Shown one piece after another: positions 8,044 to 18,084 of a DNA stretch of 64,000 nucleotides. A program made the position numbers and the translations under genes. The DNA comes from Lachnospiraceae bacterium (GTDB taxonomy: Bacteria > Bacillota > Clostridia > Lachnospirales > Lachnospiraceae): assembly GCA_009911185.1 (NCBI GenBank), contig QXWW01000014.1, forward strand, positions 1-64,000, given 5' to 3'. The notes under the pieces are model-generated. The model saw nothing but the letters and a program-made list of their open reading frames with translations, made no database searches and was not told where the DNA came from. Within the stretch, counting starts at the first letter, position 1. Every line of letters starts with the position of its first letter.

Positions 8044-10326
8044 CTACATATCGTAAAAGTCCCAGTTTGTCTGCAATTCTTCATTGATCTCGCCGCCCTT
8101 TTTCTTATAGCGCTCATACCACAATTCTATATGACGTTTCTTGCGTTCTTTTAAAATCTCATATTTTTCGAACATTTCACGGTACATCGGATTTGCGCGC
8201 AGCATATTTCTGATTTCCTTATTAAAAGGACAATAACGGAAAATAATGTCTCTGGACACCTTATTGAGGCGGAAACTGCCCTTCGCCTCATAACGAATCC
8301 AACTCTGATAATCCTTCACAAACACTTCCCGGAAATTATTCTTCGCCTTCGTCAGCGCATTTTTCACCTTCTGCTTAGCATCCGGAGACAAATCATGATT
8401 CTTGCGGTAATACTGGATATAATCATTGTATTCCGAGGTCAGGGATGCTTCCGTGATATCGTTCCAGCGCACGCCCTGAATCTTACGGCACATCTCCCAG
8501 CGGAACCGTCCCGATACCTCTATCATCATTTCTTCCACATCTACCACAGTGAAAATCGGGAAAACAAATCTTGCCGAGGTATCCTTTTTGATCCCTGCCG
8601 TCTCCTGCCACATCATTGCCTTATTACCGGCATTGGGCATCAGAATAATATTTGGCAGAACCTCCTTCTGAATCATCTCCATGTTAATATCATGCTCCGG
8701 GTCCGAATAGCCCACTTCGCGATAAAACAACGAGAAGTCAATTCCCCGTATCATATTCAGGGCATTATTCGCCTTCTCCGCCGTAATCAGCATGTTTTCC
8801 ACAGTTCCGATGATATCGTCCTCGCACAATACCGGGCAGTACGTGGAAAATTTACCATAGGTCGCACGGTTTGTAGAGACGAACATGTTCTTAAGCTCAA
8901 AATCTACTTTCTGGCGGGTATCCGCCGCCATTTCACTCATCTGTGCCGCTGTGATCTGCCCCGTCTTCTTCTGCTCACTGAGATAATTTGCAAAATCCAT
9001 ATCAAACTCGTTTCTGGACGGCTCATTCTCTCCACGGTATATGCTCAAAAGCCACTCATAAATAGTAAATACATTGCTGGCTCTGCAGCGGGATAACTCC
9101 TGCGTCAAATCATATAAACTGCGGGTATTATCCGAACCGGCTAATTCCTCATCCATAAATCCAAAATTCAAAAACATCTTCACGGCAGGCGGCATTTTGT
9201 CATTCTGCAGAGAACGATAAAATGCTAATTCATAAATATCATAGAAATCCTGGGTTATCTGTTTCCGCAGCTTCCGAACGTCATCTGTAGTTGCCAGTCT
9301 GTCCGGCAAATCCTTAAACGCCTGCAGAGCGTCCCGGAGCGTTTCCGCCTTCTTTGCATCATACTGGGCATAACTTAAAATCTGTTCCAGGTAATCGACG
9401 CCTTCTTCATACTCATATTCTTCCTGATCCTCTTCCACCCAGATATCGGTTTCGCCAAGCTCTGTGTCTTTGTGGAAATTATAATTCCCATACTCAGCGA
9501 ACCGCAGATCCATCAATTTCTCTGGAAAGAGACGGCTCCCTTTGGCATACTCCATAATCTCAGAAATTTTCTGGAAAATAGGTTCCATATCCATTCCCGT
9601 GCCGGAAGCCTTCCGCGCCAGTTCAAAATACATTTGAAACAAATCCTCAGAACTGGCGGCCAGCAGAAGCTCCTTATGAATTTTGAGATATTCCTTCAGC
9701 TTCTCAATAAGCGTCAGCGCTTTCACCATCCAGGATGCGGCATTCTGAATCTCTCCGATTCCAATCGCGTAATCCCGTCCCAGAAACTGATCCATAAATT
9801 TCAGGGAAAACGTCGACATCCTGTCATAATACTCTACCGTCCATTTTTCAATGGCTTGCCCCACGATCGCCGGGGACATAGAGGCAAGCCTCTGAAACGG
9901 CTTCTCCTGCACCTGATAATCATTACACAGCTTCTTATACTCAGCATAATAATCCATAAGGGTACTGTAAAAATTCTGCGCCATCCGGGAAAAAGTCCCA
10001 TATCTGTCCAGCATAGTCGCCGCCTGGTGCATAGCTCCCATCGTAAATACTGCCACATATTTCTCATCGGACGCAAAAATCTTCTTATAATCTTCTGTCT
10101 GTCGGTAAGGATAGACATAAAAAACACAGTCTGTATTTGTGATATAATCACACAGATATACGCTAGAAGCGCTTTCCAGCAGTCCTACGATGCTGCCTGC
10201 CTCCATTTGAATCTCGTCATTTTTTGAGACAGCCCGCACACTCCCCTGTAAAACCACAAACAGGCCTTTCAGTCTCTCTCCTTTTCGCAAAAAATGTCTG
10301 CCTTTGCTAACTTTTACCGTTTCCAT
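8044..10326 (-). CDS. Cyclic-nucleotide-binding-domain protein of unknown function
   Basis: The protein has 760 residues, and the start at 10326 follows a strong AGGAGG. Residues 1-100 look like a cNMP-binding (CAP-family effector) fold: KGRHFLRKGERLKGLFVVLQ, then EAGSIVGLLE. The remaining 650 residues are mostly helical, with an acidic patch near 295-310 (EEDQEEYEYEEG). I recognise no catalytic motif, membrane helix or DNA-binding domain. It follows a DUF1700 membrane protein gene by 21 bp and is probably co-transcribed with it. A signalling or sensor role is possible; no function is claimed. Confidence 0.72.
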   Translation of the reverse strand: METVKVSKGRHFLRKGERLKGLFVVLQGSVRAVSKNDEIQMEAGSIVGLLESASSVYLCDYITNTDCVFYVYPYRQTEDYKKIFASDEKYVAVFTMGAMHQAATMLDRYGTFSRMAQNFYSTLMDYYAEYKKLCNDYQVQEKPFQRLASMSPAIVGQAIEKWTVEYYDRMSTFSLKFMDQFLGRDYAIGIGEIQNAASWMVKALTLIEKLKEYLKIHKELLLAASSEDLFQMYFELARKASGTGMDMEPIFQKISEIMEYAKGSRLFPEKLMDLRFAEYGNYNFHKDTELGETDIWVEEDQEEYEYEEGVDYLEQILSYAQYDAKKAETLRDALQAFKDLPDRLATTDDVRKLRKQITQDFYDIYELAFYRSLQNDKMPPAVKMFLNFGFMDEELAGSDNTRSLYDLTQELSRCRASNVFTIYEWLLSIYRGENEPSRNEFDMDFANYLSEQKKTGQITAAQMSEMAADTRQKVDFELKNMFVSTNRATYGKFSTYCPVLCEDDIIGTVENMLITAEKANNALNMIRGIDFSLFYREVGYSDPEHDINMEMIQKEVLPNIILMPNAGNKAMMWQETAGIKKDTSARFVFPIFTVVDVEEMMIEVSGRFRWEMCRKIQGVRWNDITEASLTSEYNDYIQYYRKNHDLSPDAKQKVKNALTKAKNNFREVFVKDYQSWIRYEAKGSFRLNKVSRDIIFRYCPFNKEIRNMLRANPMYREMFEKYEILKERKKRHIELWYERYKKKGGEINEELQTNWDFYDM

Positions 10327-10347
10327 GTGTTCCTCCTATAAGTTCCA

Positions 10348-10824
10348 TTATCGTCTGTTCCCAGAAATCAGGGAACATATCAGCAAAATTAAAACTACCG
10401 GCACCAGCAGGGGCAGCAAAAACGCTACCACATTCGCCACTACCACAATGATTAGGATCGCCGTCGCTATCACGAAAAGCTTCCAAAGCCAGGAACTTCG
10501 TTTCCTGCCCTCTCTGCGGACATCAAAGTCATCCTCCTGTGAATATCCGTTATAAAATCCTCTTGCAGAATCCTCCTGCGCACAGCTCTTAGAATGGTAT
10601 CCCCCTCCCGCCGCCCTGTGATACTCGTCAGTCGTATCAATCAGCGTCTTTGCAATCAGCCTGGGGTTTCCAAGAGCTTCCAGCACCGCCTGTTCGGTTT
10701 TCCCTTTCCGCATCTCTTCTTTCATGTAACTGTCATAGTACCGGATATTGCTGTTCACCGCCGCCTGGCTTAATTGTCCCTGCAGGGCTGACTCTAATTC
10801 CCGTAAAAAATCCTGCCTTGTCAT
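10348..10824 (-). CDS. DUF1700 (HAAS domain) membrane protein
   Basis: This 158-residue protein has the N-terminal HAAS / DUF1700 pattern, MTRQDFLRELESAL then YYDSYMKEEM and EALGNPRLIAKTLI. A hydrophilic linker and two C-terminal membrane helices (about 110-150) follow. The start at 10824 follows AGGAG; the ATG nine codons upstream has none. DUF1700 proteins are often encoded beside PadR regulators and act in envelope contexts, but no PadR gene is here. It is the first gene of a two-gene operon with the cNMP-domain protein. Confidence 0.78.
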   Translation of the reverse strand: MTRQDFLRELESALQGQLSQAAVNSNIRYYDSYMKEEMRKGKTEQAVLEALGNPRLIAKTLIDTTDEYHRAAGGGYHSKSCAQEDSARGFYNGYSQEDDFDVRREGRKRSSWLWKLFVIATAILIIVVVANVVAFLLPLLVPVVLILLICSLISGNRR

Positions 10825-10933
10825 GAAGCCTCTCCTAACTCTCTTCTCCATTCTGATAAACCAATTAAATTTATTTTATCATACTCTAAAAAATTTTTCA
10901 TCATTATTTTCTGTTTTTTTTACAAAAAATGTA

Positions 10934-10962
10934 TTGACAAATATTTGATTCTAATGTAATAT
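10934..10962 (+). promoter_or_regulatory. Promoter of tRNA-Arg
   Basis: A consensus TTGACA (10934-10939) and TAATAT (10957-10962) are separated by 17 bp. The predicted start near 10969 is about 26 bp before the tRNA. Confidence 0.75.
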
Positions 10963-10994
10963 ATAAAGCGTTCGATACAATACTTTTTAATTAT

Positions 10995-11068
10995 GTGTGT
11001 GTAGCTCAGCTGGATAGAGCACTTGGCTACGGACCAAGGTGTCGGGAGTTCGAATCTTCTCACGCACG
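10995..11068 (+). tRNA. tRNA-Arg (anticodon ACG)
   Basis: The 7-bp acceptor stem GTGTGTG/CACGCAC has one G-U pair. The D arm is present. The anticodon stem CTTGG/CCAAG encloses loop CTACGGA, which gives ACG at positions 34-36. The T loop is TTCGAAT. The discriminator base is G and CCA is not encoded. The ACG anticodon (inosine-modified) reads CGU, CGC and CGA. A promoter precedes it and a terminator follows 8 bp downstream. Confidence 0.96.
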
Positions 11069-11075
11069 TAACATA

Positions 11076-11110
11076 ATCCCTGGAAGCCACGAGGTTTCCA
11101 GGGATTTTTT
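11076..11110 (+). terminator. Terminator of tRNA-Arg
   Basis: The perfect 10-bp stem ATCCCTGGAA (11076-11085) / TTCCAGGGAT (11096-11105) runs straight into TTTTT. Confidence 0.85.
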
Positions 11111-11171
11111 ATCTTATAGGAAATATCTTGTTACGTTAATGTGTAAAAGTATTTTCCTATAAGATAAAAAA
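11105..11171. repeat. Palindromic hairpin repeat, copy 2
   Basis: Arms of about 21 bp (11105-11125 and 11150-11171) around ATCTTATAGGAAATA form a near-perfect hairpin, with T-runs leading in and A-runs leading out. The core (ATCTTGTTACGTT...GTGTAAAAG) resembles copy 1. It also looks able to terminate the leftward MATE-gene transcript. Confidence 0.6.
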
Positions 11172-11173
11172 CA

Positions 11174-12550
11174 TTATGCGCACTTGTCCGCTTTGCTCTT
11201 CACAGAACATGAATCATAACTGATTTCTACTGCATCACTTTTAAGATAATACACGATGCCTGCCAAATCTGCCAAAAGCCAGCCAATGGGAATCGACCAC
11301 CAGATCCCTTTTACTCCCACGGAAGGAATCGCTGACAGCACATAAGCAAGGCCTACACGGGTACCCAGAGAGATAACCGTAAGAATTACAGACATCCCTG
11401 GTTTGCCCAGCGCACGGTACAGGCCATACAACAGAAAGAGACAGCCGATGCCGCAGTAAAACGCACCTTCCACGTGCAGATAGCGAATGCCTTCCTGAAT
11501 AATTTCTGACTCTGTTTGTTCCACAAACAGTCCCATCAACGGCCTTGCAAACATCCACACGCCCGCCGAAATTATGATACAGAAAATCATAGCCGTCACA
11601 ATAGCCCCCTTTAAGCCCTTACGGATACGCTCCGGCTCTTTCGCTCCATAGTTTTGAGCGATAAAAGTAGAAAATGCATTGCCAAAGTCCTGCACCGGCA
11701 TATAGGCAAACGCGTCAATCTTAACTGCCGCTGCAAATGCCGCCATAACGACTGCGCCAAAGCTGTTCACCAATCCCTGCACCATGAGAATCCCCAAATT
11801 CATAACAGACTGCTGCACACAGGTCAGTACAGAAAAACTGGCAATTTCCTTCACGCACGGCCAAGAAAAACGCAGACGCCCCAAAATGCCTGTAAACTGC
11901 GGACAGCGCAGGAACGAATAAACGGCGATGCCCAATCCTGAAACATACTGGGCAATCACCGTTGCCGCTGCCGCTCCCATCACACCCCAGCCAAGACCCA
12001 GCACAAACCACAAATCCAGAATGATATTTAACAAAGCAGAAACAGCCAGAAACATAAGGGGCGCAATGGAATTGCCTACCGCCCGCAGAAAAGAGGCAAA
12101 ATAATTGTAAAAGAAAGTGGCTGCAATCCCGCAGAAAATAACGGACAGATAGCTTCTCATAGGCTGCCAGACTTCTTCCGGAACCTGAAGAAACATGCGT
12201 ATTCCATCCAGGCAGGCAAATGCCAAAAGATTCAAAAACACCGTGAGACCGGCAATCAGTGCAAACGACGCGCAGATACTTTCTTTCAATCCTTCCTCAT
12301 CCCGCCGCCCGAAGCGAATGGAAAACACGGCTCCGCTTCCCATACACAACCCCAGCAGGATAGATGTGAGAAAGGTCATCAGCGTAAAGGACGACCCTAC
12401 TGCCGCCAGGGCCCTGCTGCCCAAAAACCTTCCCACAATCAGCGTATCCGCCACGTTATAACATTGCTGCAGAAGGTTTCCTAATATCATAGGAAACGCA
12501 AAAAGCAGCATAGAGCGCATAACCGGTCCTTTTGTAAGATCTCTGTTCAT
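11174..12550 (-). CDS. MATE-family multidrug/toxin exporter
   Basis: The protein has 458 residues, normal for MATE exporters, with about 12 membrane helices. The N-terminus MNRDLTKGPVMRSMLLFAFPMILGN and the following QQCYNVADTLIVGRFLG are typical family signatures, and FAAAVKIDAFAYMPVQDFGNAFSTFIAQNYGA marks the second half. Such proteins export cationic compounds using a Na+ or H+ gradient. It is the last gene of the long leftward run, 21 bp after the beta-helix gene. The ribosome binding site (AAGGAT) is modest. The substrate is unknown. Confidence 0.9.
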   Translation of the reverse strand: MNRDLTKGPVMRSMLLFAFPMILGNLLQQCYNVADTLIVGRFLGSRALAAVGSSFTLMTFLTSILLGLCMGSGAVFSIRFGRRDEEGLKESICASFALIAGLTVFLNLLAFACLDGIRMFLQVPEEVWQPMRSYLSVIFCGIAATFFYNYFASFLRAVGNSIAPLMFLAVSALLNIILDLWFVLGLGWGVMGAAAATVIAQYVSGLGIAVYSFLRCPQFTGILGRLRFSWPCVKEIASFSVLTCVQQSVMNLGILMVQGLVNSFGAVVMAAFAAAVKIDAFAYMPVQDFGNAFSTFIAQNYGAKEPERIRKGLKGAIVTAMIFCIIISAGVWMFARPLMGLFVEQTESEIIQEGIRYLHVEGAFYCGIGCLFLLYGLYRALGKPGMSVILTVISLGTRVGLAYVLSAIPSVGVKGIWWSIPIGWLLADLAGIVYYLKSDAVEISYDSCSVKSKADKCA

Positions 12551-12571
12551 TGCTTTATATCCTTATCACAA

Positions 12572-14563
12572 TTACAGCTTCTTTACTGTAAATATTTTAT
12601 TTTTATAACTGTCCGTTATCATGACCTCCACATTTTTCCCAGACTTCAGAGCGGGAACTGTTACCGAATAAACGCCGTTGGAAGACGCCTGCTTTGCATT
12701 TATTTTTCTCCCATTTGCCGTCACTGTCACCTTATAGCCAGACGGAACTTTTCCTGTCACTTTCTTCTTACCGGATATTACATTTTTATCTATTGTCAGT
12801 GGCTCTGTGATTTTCAGCTTTGACGGAACCCTGGTTCCAGGCCAAAACTTAATTTCATTGGCTGCTTTGGGATTGCTCAGTTTATTTCCTGTACACTGCC
12901 CCATTACCGTAGTTTTTCCGCCCGCACTCTTATAGACGGCAATTCCAAACTGCGTATGATCCTGAATCGTATTGGAATTGATTTTACTTACATGAGCGCC
13001 TTCCGCCACCGTGATGCCTGTCAGATTTCCTTTAATAACCGCATGATTACAAAAACCTGTGACATCCCCATAGAAATAGACGCCTGCATTTTTATTTCCT
13101 GATATTGTTCCCCTGGTAATCCGCATGTCCCCTTTCTGCCCTTTCAGGCCGCGCATACAAACGCCATATTTCTTATTTCCTGATATGTTGTTTCCCGTTC
13201 CGTTGAGTATGATAAATCCGCCGTTACTGTCTATACCGGACTTCTTATTATTTTGAATCCTGGTTCCGCTGACAATATAACCTGCTTTTTCACAGACATA
13301 CATACCATTATTAACATTCTTTTTCATCGTAGAATTTTTAACGGTTATTGTTTTCTTTGCTTTAGCGGACACATATACGCCGCAATTCTTATTGTCAGAC
13401 GCATTTACTCGTTCCAGTTTCACCGAAACATCCTGAAGCATAAATCCATTGGCTTTATTTTTCAATGCCGTACATCCGGAAATCATTTTACAGGTAGATC
13501 CATCATTAATCAGTATCCCATTGGCTTTGTTAGAGTTTGTCACCAGGTTCGTCAATCCTTTAGACGTACAGTAATCACGCATCATTACGCCATTGGAAGC
13601 ATTGCCGTTCATCTCGCTGTTATTTGCAGTCAGATCCACATATAAGGCGGCCGCCACGCCATGCCTGCCATTATTATTAAAACTGCTGTCTGAGATATTG
13701 AGAACCGTTCTTTTCTTTTTACTTCCCACCGGGGAGATGCCATTGCTCTTATTATTGCAAACAGCAATTCCCTTCAAATTCATTTTTGCCCCGGTAGTCA
13801 GTGAAATGCCTGCATAATTATCGCTGCAGCTTCCTCCTTTCGCCGTGACAACGGTAGGCGCATCCTTGATCTGCATCCCTACCTTAGAACATTTATAAAC
13901 GTTACAGTCTTCAATTATATTCTCTGTTCCAACCATGCTGCGCATATCAATACCCGCCTCGCAGGAATATACCGAAGAATTTTTTACAGTAACGCCAGAA
14001 GATCTCTTAATATCAATTCCATATTTGCTGCCTGTGGAAGTTATATTATCCAGAACAACCTCTTTCCCTCCATCTACACGGATATTAGAATCCTTAGCGT
14101 TCTTCATGGTACAGTTCTGAACTGTCAAATTCTTTGCCGGGCTGCTATTGCTGCTGAAATTGAATATGTAAGATGCTTTCTTATTGCCATCCCAGGTTCC
14201 GCCGTCAATGACAACTCCCGTTGTAGATTGATTGGTACATTTTACAAGATACTGTCCATTCATACTGCTGCCCATAAATTTCAAAGTCGCTCCCTTTGCC
14301 TTAATTGTGACATAGGACTTATCCAGCATAATCAGATTCACACTATAATCTCCCGGCTGTATCACCAATGTCCCCCGGTTCGCGGATGTTGTATTCATTG
14401 CATCCAGCGCCGCATTCACAGCATTCGTAATATTGCCGCCTGTAGCTTTGATTGTATACACGTTTCCTATGCTGTCATACTCATATGACTCTGCCTTTAC
14501 CGGCTGTGCAAAAACCATCCATATGCACAAGACGGCGATGATTCCCATCCATCTACTTTTCAT
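12572..14563 (-). CDS. Secreted right-handed parallel beta-helix protein
   Basis: This 663-residue protein has a signal peptide (about 1-24, ending FAQPVKA). Roughly 20 short repeats follow, with patterns such as NNKSNGI, GVTVKNSS and NCGVYVSAKAKKTITVKNS. These are the parallel beta-helix repeats of pectate-lyase-like or NosD-like folds. The C-terminal 110 residues form a separate beta-rich domain. The start at 14563 overlaps the HAD gene stop by 4 bp (ATGA), so translation is probably coupled. No catalytic residues can be assigned. It could bind or cleave a polysaccharide outside the cell. Confidence 0.8.
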   Translation of the reverse strand: MKSRWMGIIAVLCIWMVFAQPVKAESYEYDSIGNVYTIKATGGNITNAVNAALDAMNTTSANRGTLVIQPGDYSVNLIMLDKSYVTIKAKGATLKFMGSSMNGQYLVKCTNQSTTGVVIDGGTWDGNKKASYIFNFSSNSSPAKNLTVQNCTMKNAKDSNIRVDGGKEVVLDNITSTGSKYGIDIKRSSGVTVKNSSVYSCEAGIDMRSMVGTENIIEDCNVYKCSKVGMQIKDAPTVVTAKGGSCSDNYAGISLTTGAKMNLKGIAVCNNKSNGISPVGSKKKRTVLNISDSSFNNNGRHGVAAALYVDLTANNSEMNGNASNGVMMRDYCTSKGLTNLVTNSNKANGILINDGSTCKMISGCTALKNKANGFMLQDVSVKLERVNASDNKNCGVYVSAKAKKTITVKNSTMKKNVNNGMYVCEKAGYIVSGTRIQNNKKSGIDSNGGFIILNGTGNNISGNKKYGVCMRGLKGQKGDMRITRGTISGNKNAGVYFYGDVTGFCNHAVIKGNLTGITVAEGAHVSKINSNTIQDHTQFGIAVYKSAGGKTTVMGQCTGNKLSNPKAANEIKFWPGTRVPSKLKITEPLTIDKNVISGKKKVTGKVPSGYKVTVTANGRKINAKQASSNGVYSVTVPALKSGKNVEVMITDSYKNKIFTVKKL

Positions 14564-15381
14564 ATTTCTACCTCTTTTCCTCCGCAAAACATATTTAGAT
14601 TATGTATATTCCCGGTTTGCTGCAATATCCTTCTCAGGACCGCCTCTGAAAACATTTCTTGGTCCTCCACAACAAGCGTTTGTTCTGGCAGCTTATAGCT
14701 GTTTCCCAGAGCCGCCGGAGCAAACGATATCTGCGCCTGCTGCAGCATAGAAATATCGAACCCACTGTCCCCGGCCGCATAGACGGTTCCCGTTTCCTGC
14801 CCTTCTCTCTGTAACTTCTGCAAAAAACGCTTTACAGCGGCTCCTTTGTTCAGGTTTTTCGGCAGCACATAAACCTTTGCGCCGTTCTGAAATATACACA
14901 CATGCTCTGTATCCAGTCTTTTTTCCAGATATTCCACAGATTTCTCCGGTTTTTCACTTTTGGTAAACAGAAAAAGCTCCCGGATATTGCGCACTTCAAA
15001 GCTGCGGTTTTTATCCCGCTCCATAAGAAGCTGCGCCGCTTTTAATTCCTCGCGGCAGTCTGCCGTCAGAGCAAGTGAATCCTGATACCATACAGGATTC
15101 TCCACGCCTTTTTCCAACAGTATGCCTCCGTTGCAGACCAACGCATATTCAGGAGTTTCAACCTTTAACTGTATCCTGTCATACTGTTCTATGGTTCTGG
15201 TGGTGACAGGAATTAAAAGCGCCCGCTCTTTCACCTGCCGTAACATTTCCCAGGTCTTTATTGTAACAAACGATACTTCTCTTCCCTGATAAAGTTCCAC
15301 ACATAATTTATCCCTGCCGATCTCATGCCGGCAGGAATAAATAATCGTATTATCCAAATCAGTAAAAAATACGCTCTTCAC
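14560..15381 (-). CDS. HAD-superfamily phosphatase
   Basis: This is a 273-residue protein if it starts at GTG 15381, which places the HAD motif I (FFTDLDNT, nucleophile Asp) at residues 5-12 as in the family. Longer starts would run into the ATPase gene. Motif II TTR is near residue 60, and motifs III/IV appear as KNLNKGAAVKR and YAAGDSGFDISML. The shape resembles Cof-type or sucrose-phosphate-phosphatase-like HADs. It sits 2 bp after the Ca2+ ATPase stop and overlaps the next gene by 4 bp. HAD enzymes occur in the proposed biosynthetic module of Ter systems, so a role on a small phosphorylated metabolite is plausible. Confidence 0.8.
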   Translation of the reverse strand: MKSVFFTDLDNTIIYSCRHEIGRDKLCVELYQGREVSFVTIKTWEMLRQVKERALLIPVTTRTIEQYDRIQLKVETPEYALVCNGGILLEKGVENPVWYQDSLALTADCREELKAAQLLMERDKNRSFEVRNIRELFLFTKSEKPEKSVEYLEKRLDTEHVCIFQNGAKVYVLPKNLNKGAAVKRFLQKLQREGQETGTVYAAGDSGFDISMLQQAQISFAPAALGNSYKLPEQTLVVEDQEMFSEAVLRRILQQTGNIHNLNMFCGGKEVEI

Positions 15382-15383
15382 TT

Positions 15384-18047
15384 CTAACTGTTCTCTCTTC
15401 CTACAACCATTTTTCTCACAAGATCCACGGGAATCATGGTCACTGCAAGAAGCACCACTGCAATCCATCCCTGTATGCCAAAGGGAACACAGCTGAACAT
15501 ATTTCCAATCCACTCAAAAACTGCAAAAGGTACCAGGGCCGCATTGACAATCACTGCCTGTACCAGAATAATTGTAAAGAACACTTTCAGGAAACCTGTA
15601 TTTTCATCCAATCCCTTAAAAATAGCAAACCCATCGTCGCGGACATTGAAACCGTTAAACAGCGCTGCAACAATAAACAGCACAAAATATCCAGTGAGAT
15701 GCTGCTTCTCATTGTCGAACAATTCCCGGAAAAACGGCAGCTTCAGATAAAGGAAGCTTACTATGGTAAGCCAGGCTCCCATAGTAAGGATCTGCGCCAT
15801 CATCTTCTTACTGATAATGCTCTCATCTCTTCTTCTGGGCTTTTCACTCATATACTTTTCCAATGCAGGCTCGTTGCCCAGCATAATCGCTCCCAGTCCG
15901 TCCATCACCAGATTGACGAAGAGAAGATGCGTTACCTTCAAGGGTTCCTCCACACCAAAGAACGGCGCTATCGCACTGACAATTACCGCTGCCACATTGA
16001 TAACTAGCTGGAATTTGCAGAATTTCAAAATATTGTGGTAAATCGTTCTTCCATACCAGATGGCGTCCTTGATAGACTTAAAGTTATCATCCAGAATTAC
16101 AATCTTTCCTGCCTCCTTGGCAGCTTCCGTACCGCTTCCCATAGCAAATCCCACGTCTGCACGCTTTAACGCCGGAGAATCATTGACGCCGTCGCCCGTC
16201 ATACCTACTACCAGATTCATTTCCTGGCAGAGCCTCACCATTCTGGACTTATCGGTCGGCAAAGCACGCGCTATCACACGAATATGAGGAATGATCTTCT
16301 TCACTTCTTCGTCAGACATTTCGTTAAGCTGCGCAGAAGACAATGCCCGGTCAGCATCATTCTTCAAAAGACCTGCATCCTTGGCAATGGCAACGGCCGT
16401 CTCCAGACGGTCCCCGGTAATCATTACCACCTGAATGCCCGCATGCTGCACCTGCTCAATGGCTTCTCTGGCCTCCGGCCTTACATCATCACGGATACCT
16501 ACCAGACCAATAATCACAATGTCATCCTGAATGGTATTCTCCACCATCGGTTTTTGGGAATAGCCAAATGCCAGGACACGCATTGCCTTAGACGCCAGCT
16601 CATCAATCTTCTGATTCAACGCAGCCTGGTCAAGCGCTTTCACACTTCCATCTGCATCAAGATAGTTTTCTGCCGCCGCAAGAAGCTTCTCCGGGGCTCC
16701 CTTATAGAAGGTTTTTCCCAGGCTCTCGATTCTTGCCTGGCTGAACTTATTCGCTGAATTAAAGCCCTGGCTGGAAGTTACCACACATTCCTTATCTGCT
16801 TCTAAGGCATGGAAAGTTTCTTCTCCAATAAACTTCATCAATGCCTGGTCGGTGGCATTTCCGCCAATCACCCTGTGATGGTCGTCAAACATGGATTGTG
16901 TGTTCTTGCCGATGGCAAGATCTACCATGCCCTTCACCTTGCTGTGCTTACTCAAATCTGAAATCTCAATGGACTTGCCGTCTGCGGTAAAGAAATCCAC
17001 CACCTCCAGCATCCCTTTCGTAATCGTTCCTGTCTTATCACTGAACAGGATATTCAAAGAACCAGCCGTTTCAATACCTTCCGCTTTCCGCACCAGCACG
17101 TTGTGGTCCAGCATTTTGCTGGTATTCTGCATCAGCACCAGGGAAATCATCAATGGAAGCCCCTCTGGCACTGCACAGACGATAATTACTACCGCCAGGG
17201 AAACAGCTGATACGATTTTCTGAATGACCGTCTGTATGCCGAGAGCAAAGAACGCAGACACACCGCCTGCCGTCATAATAAAATAACCAAGATACAGCAA
17301 AGCAATCACAATGGCTCCGATATAGCCAAAGGTAGAAATCTGTTTTGCCAGGATTCCCAGCTTTACCTTCAGAGGAGAATCCGGTTCATCTTCCTGCATC
17401 TCTTCTGCCATCTTGCCCATCATGGTCTTTAGGCCCACCTTGCGGACATCTAAAATTCCTTCCCCGTCAAATACCACTGCGCCGCGGAACAGCGAGTGTT
17501 CATCCACGAACGTATCTCCTGTAATCTCATCTGCAAGCTGAAATCCTTCATCTGCGGCAGTCTTCTTACACTCTTCTGCCTCTCCATTGAGCGCAGAATT
17601 GTCCACTCTGAGCGAACCGGAAACCAGCACGCCGTCTGCCGGGATCTTATCGCCGGACTGGAGCAGAACCTTATCTCCCGCTACCACATCATCTACGTCG
17701 ATCACAGTGACCATGCCATTGCGGTGCACCTTGCACTGATCCTTCTTGGTATTATCCTTGAGCTCCCGATATTTTGTATCGCTGGCTACCCCTGTCTTTG
17801 CTGAGACAAACGCCACAATAAACACGGCGACGATGGTTCCCAGCGGTTCATAAATCTCTGCATAGCCAAAGAAAAACATAATGATCATCAACGCTGCAAT
17901 GGCAAGCAGTATCTTGATCATGGGATCACCAAAGGTTTCCTTAAATTCCTGCCAGAACGTGGTAGGTTCTGAGTCGGGAATCTCATTAGAACCGTATTTC
18001 TGCCGGGATTCCTCCACCTCTTTGTCGGTCAGTCCATTAAATTTCAT
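15384..18047 (-). CDS. Calcium-type P-type ATPase (P2 family)
   Basis: At 887 residues it has a full P2-ATPase layout: the N-terminal cation-ATPase domain, four membrane helices, an actuator domain and the M4 motif PEGLP. The phosphorylation motif FSDKTGTIT is near residue 337. The nucleotide-binding domain and hinge motifs MITGDR and MTGDGVNDSPALKRADVG follow, then M5-M10 helices with NLVMDGLG. PEGLP and the overall likeness to PMCA-like bacterial pumps point to Ca2+ export. The ribosome binding site AAGGAGG is strong. It follows three TerD genes; TerD proteins bind Ca2+, so the grouping suggests calcium handling within the Ter stress response. Confidence 0.9.
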   Translation of the reverse strand: MKFNGLTDKEVEESRQKYGSNEIPDSEPTTFWQEFKETFGDPMIKILLAIAALMIIMFFFGYAEIYEPLGTIVAVFIVAFVSAKTGVASDTKYRELKDNTKKDQCKVHRNGMVTVIDVDDVVAGDKVLLQSGDKIPADGVLVSGSLRVDNSALNGEAEECKKTAADEGFQLADEITGDTFVDEHSLFRGAVVFDGEGILDVRKVGLKTMMGKMAEEMQEDEPDSPLKVKLGILAKQISTFGYIGAIVIALLYLGYFIMTAGGVSAFFALGIQTVIQKIVSAVSLAVVIIVCAVPEGLPLMISLVLMQNTSKMLDHNVLVRKAEGIETAGSLNILFSDKTGTITKGMLEVVDFFTADGKSIEISDLSKHSKVKGMVDLAIGKNTQSMFDDHHRVIGGNATDQALMKFIGEETFHALEADKECVVTSSQGFNSANKFSQARIESLGKTFYKGAPEKLLAAAENYLDADGSVKALDQAALNQKIDELASKAMRVLAFGYSQKPMVENTIQDDIVIIGLVGIRDDVRPEAREAIEQVQHAGIQVVMITGDRLETAVAIAKDAGLLKNDADRALSSAQLNEMSDEEVKKIIPHIRVIARALPTDKSRMVRLCQEMNLVVGMTGDGVNDSPALKRADVGFAMGSGTEAAKEAGKIVILDDNFKSIKDAIWYGRTIYHNILKFCKFQLVINVAAVIVSAIAPFFGVEEPLKVTHLLFVNLVMDGLGAIMLGNEPALEKYMSEKPRRRDESIISKKMMAQILTMGAWLTIVSFLYLKLPFFRELFDNEKQHLTGYFVLFIVAALFNGFNVRDDGFAIFKGLDENTGFLKVFFTIILVQAVIVNAALVPFAVFEWIGNMFSCVPFGIQGWIAVVLLAVTMIPVDLVRKMVVGRENS

Positions 18048-18084
18048 TCAAAAAATTCCTCCTTAATCTGAGTAAATATGATTG

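Noticed and set aside
8395-10227. Long open frames on the plus strand opposite the cNMP-domain gene
   Set aside because: They mirror the coding strand, have no ribosome binding sites, and their products are His/Arg/Leu-rich with no recognisable domains.
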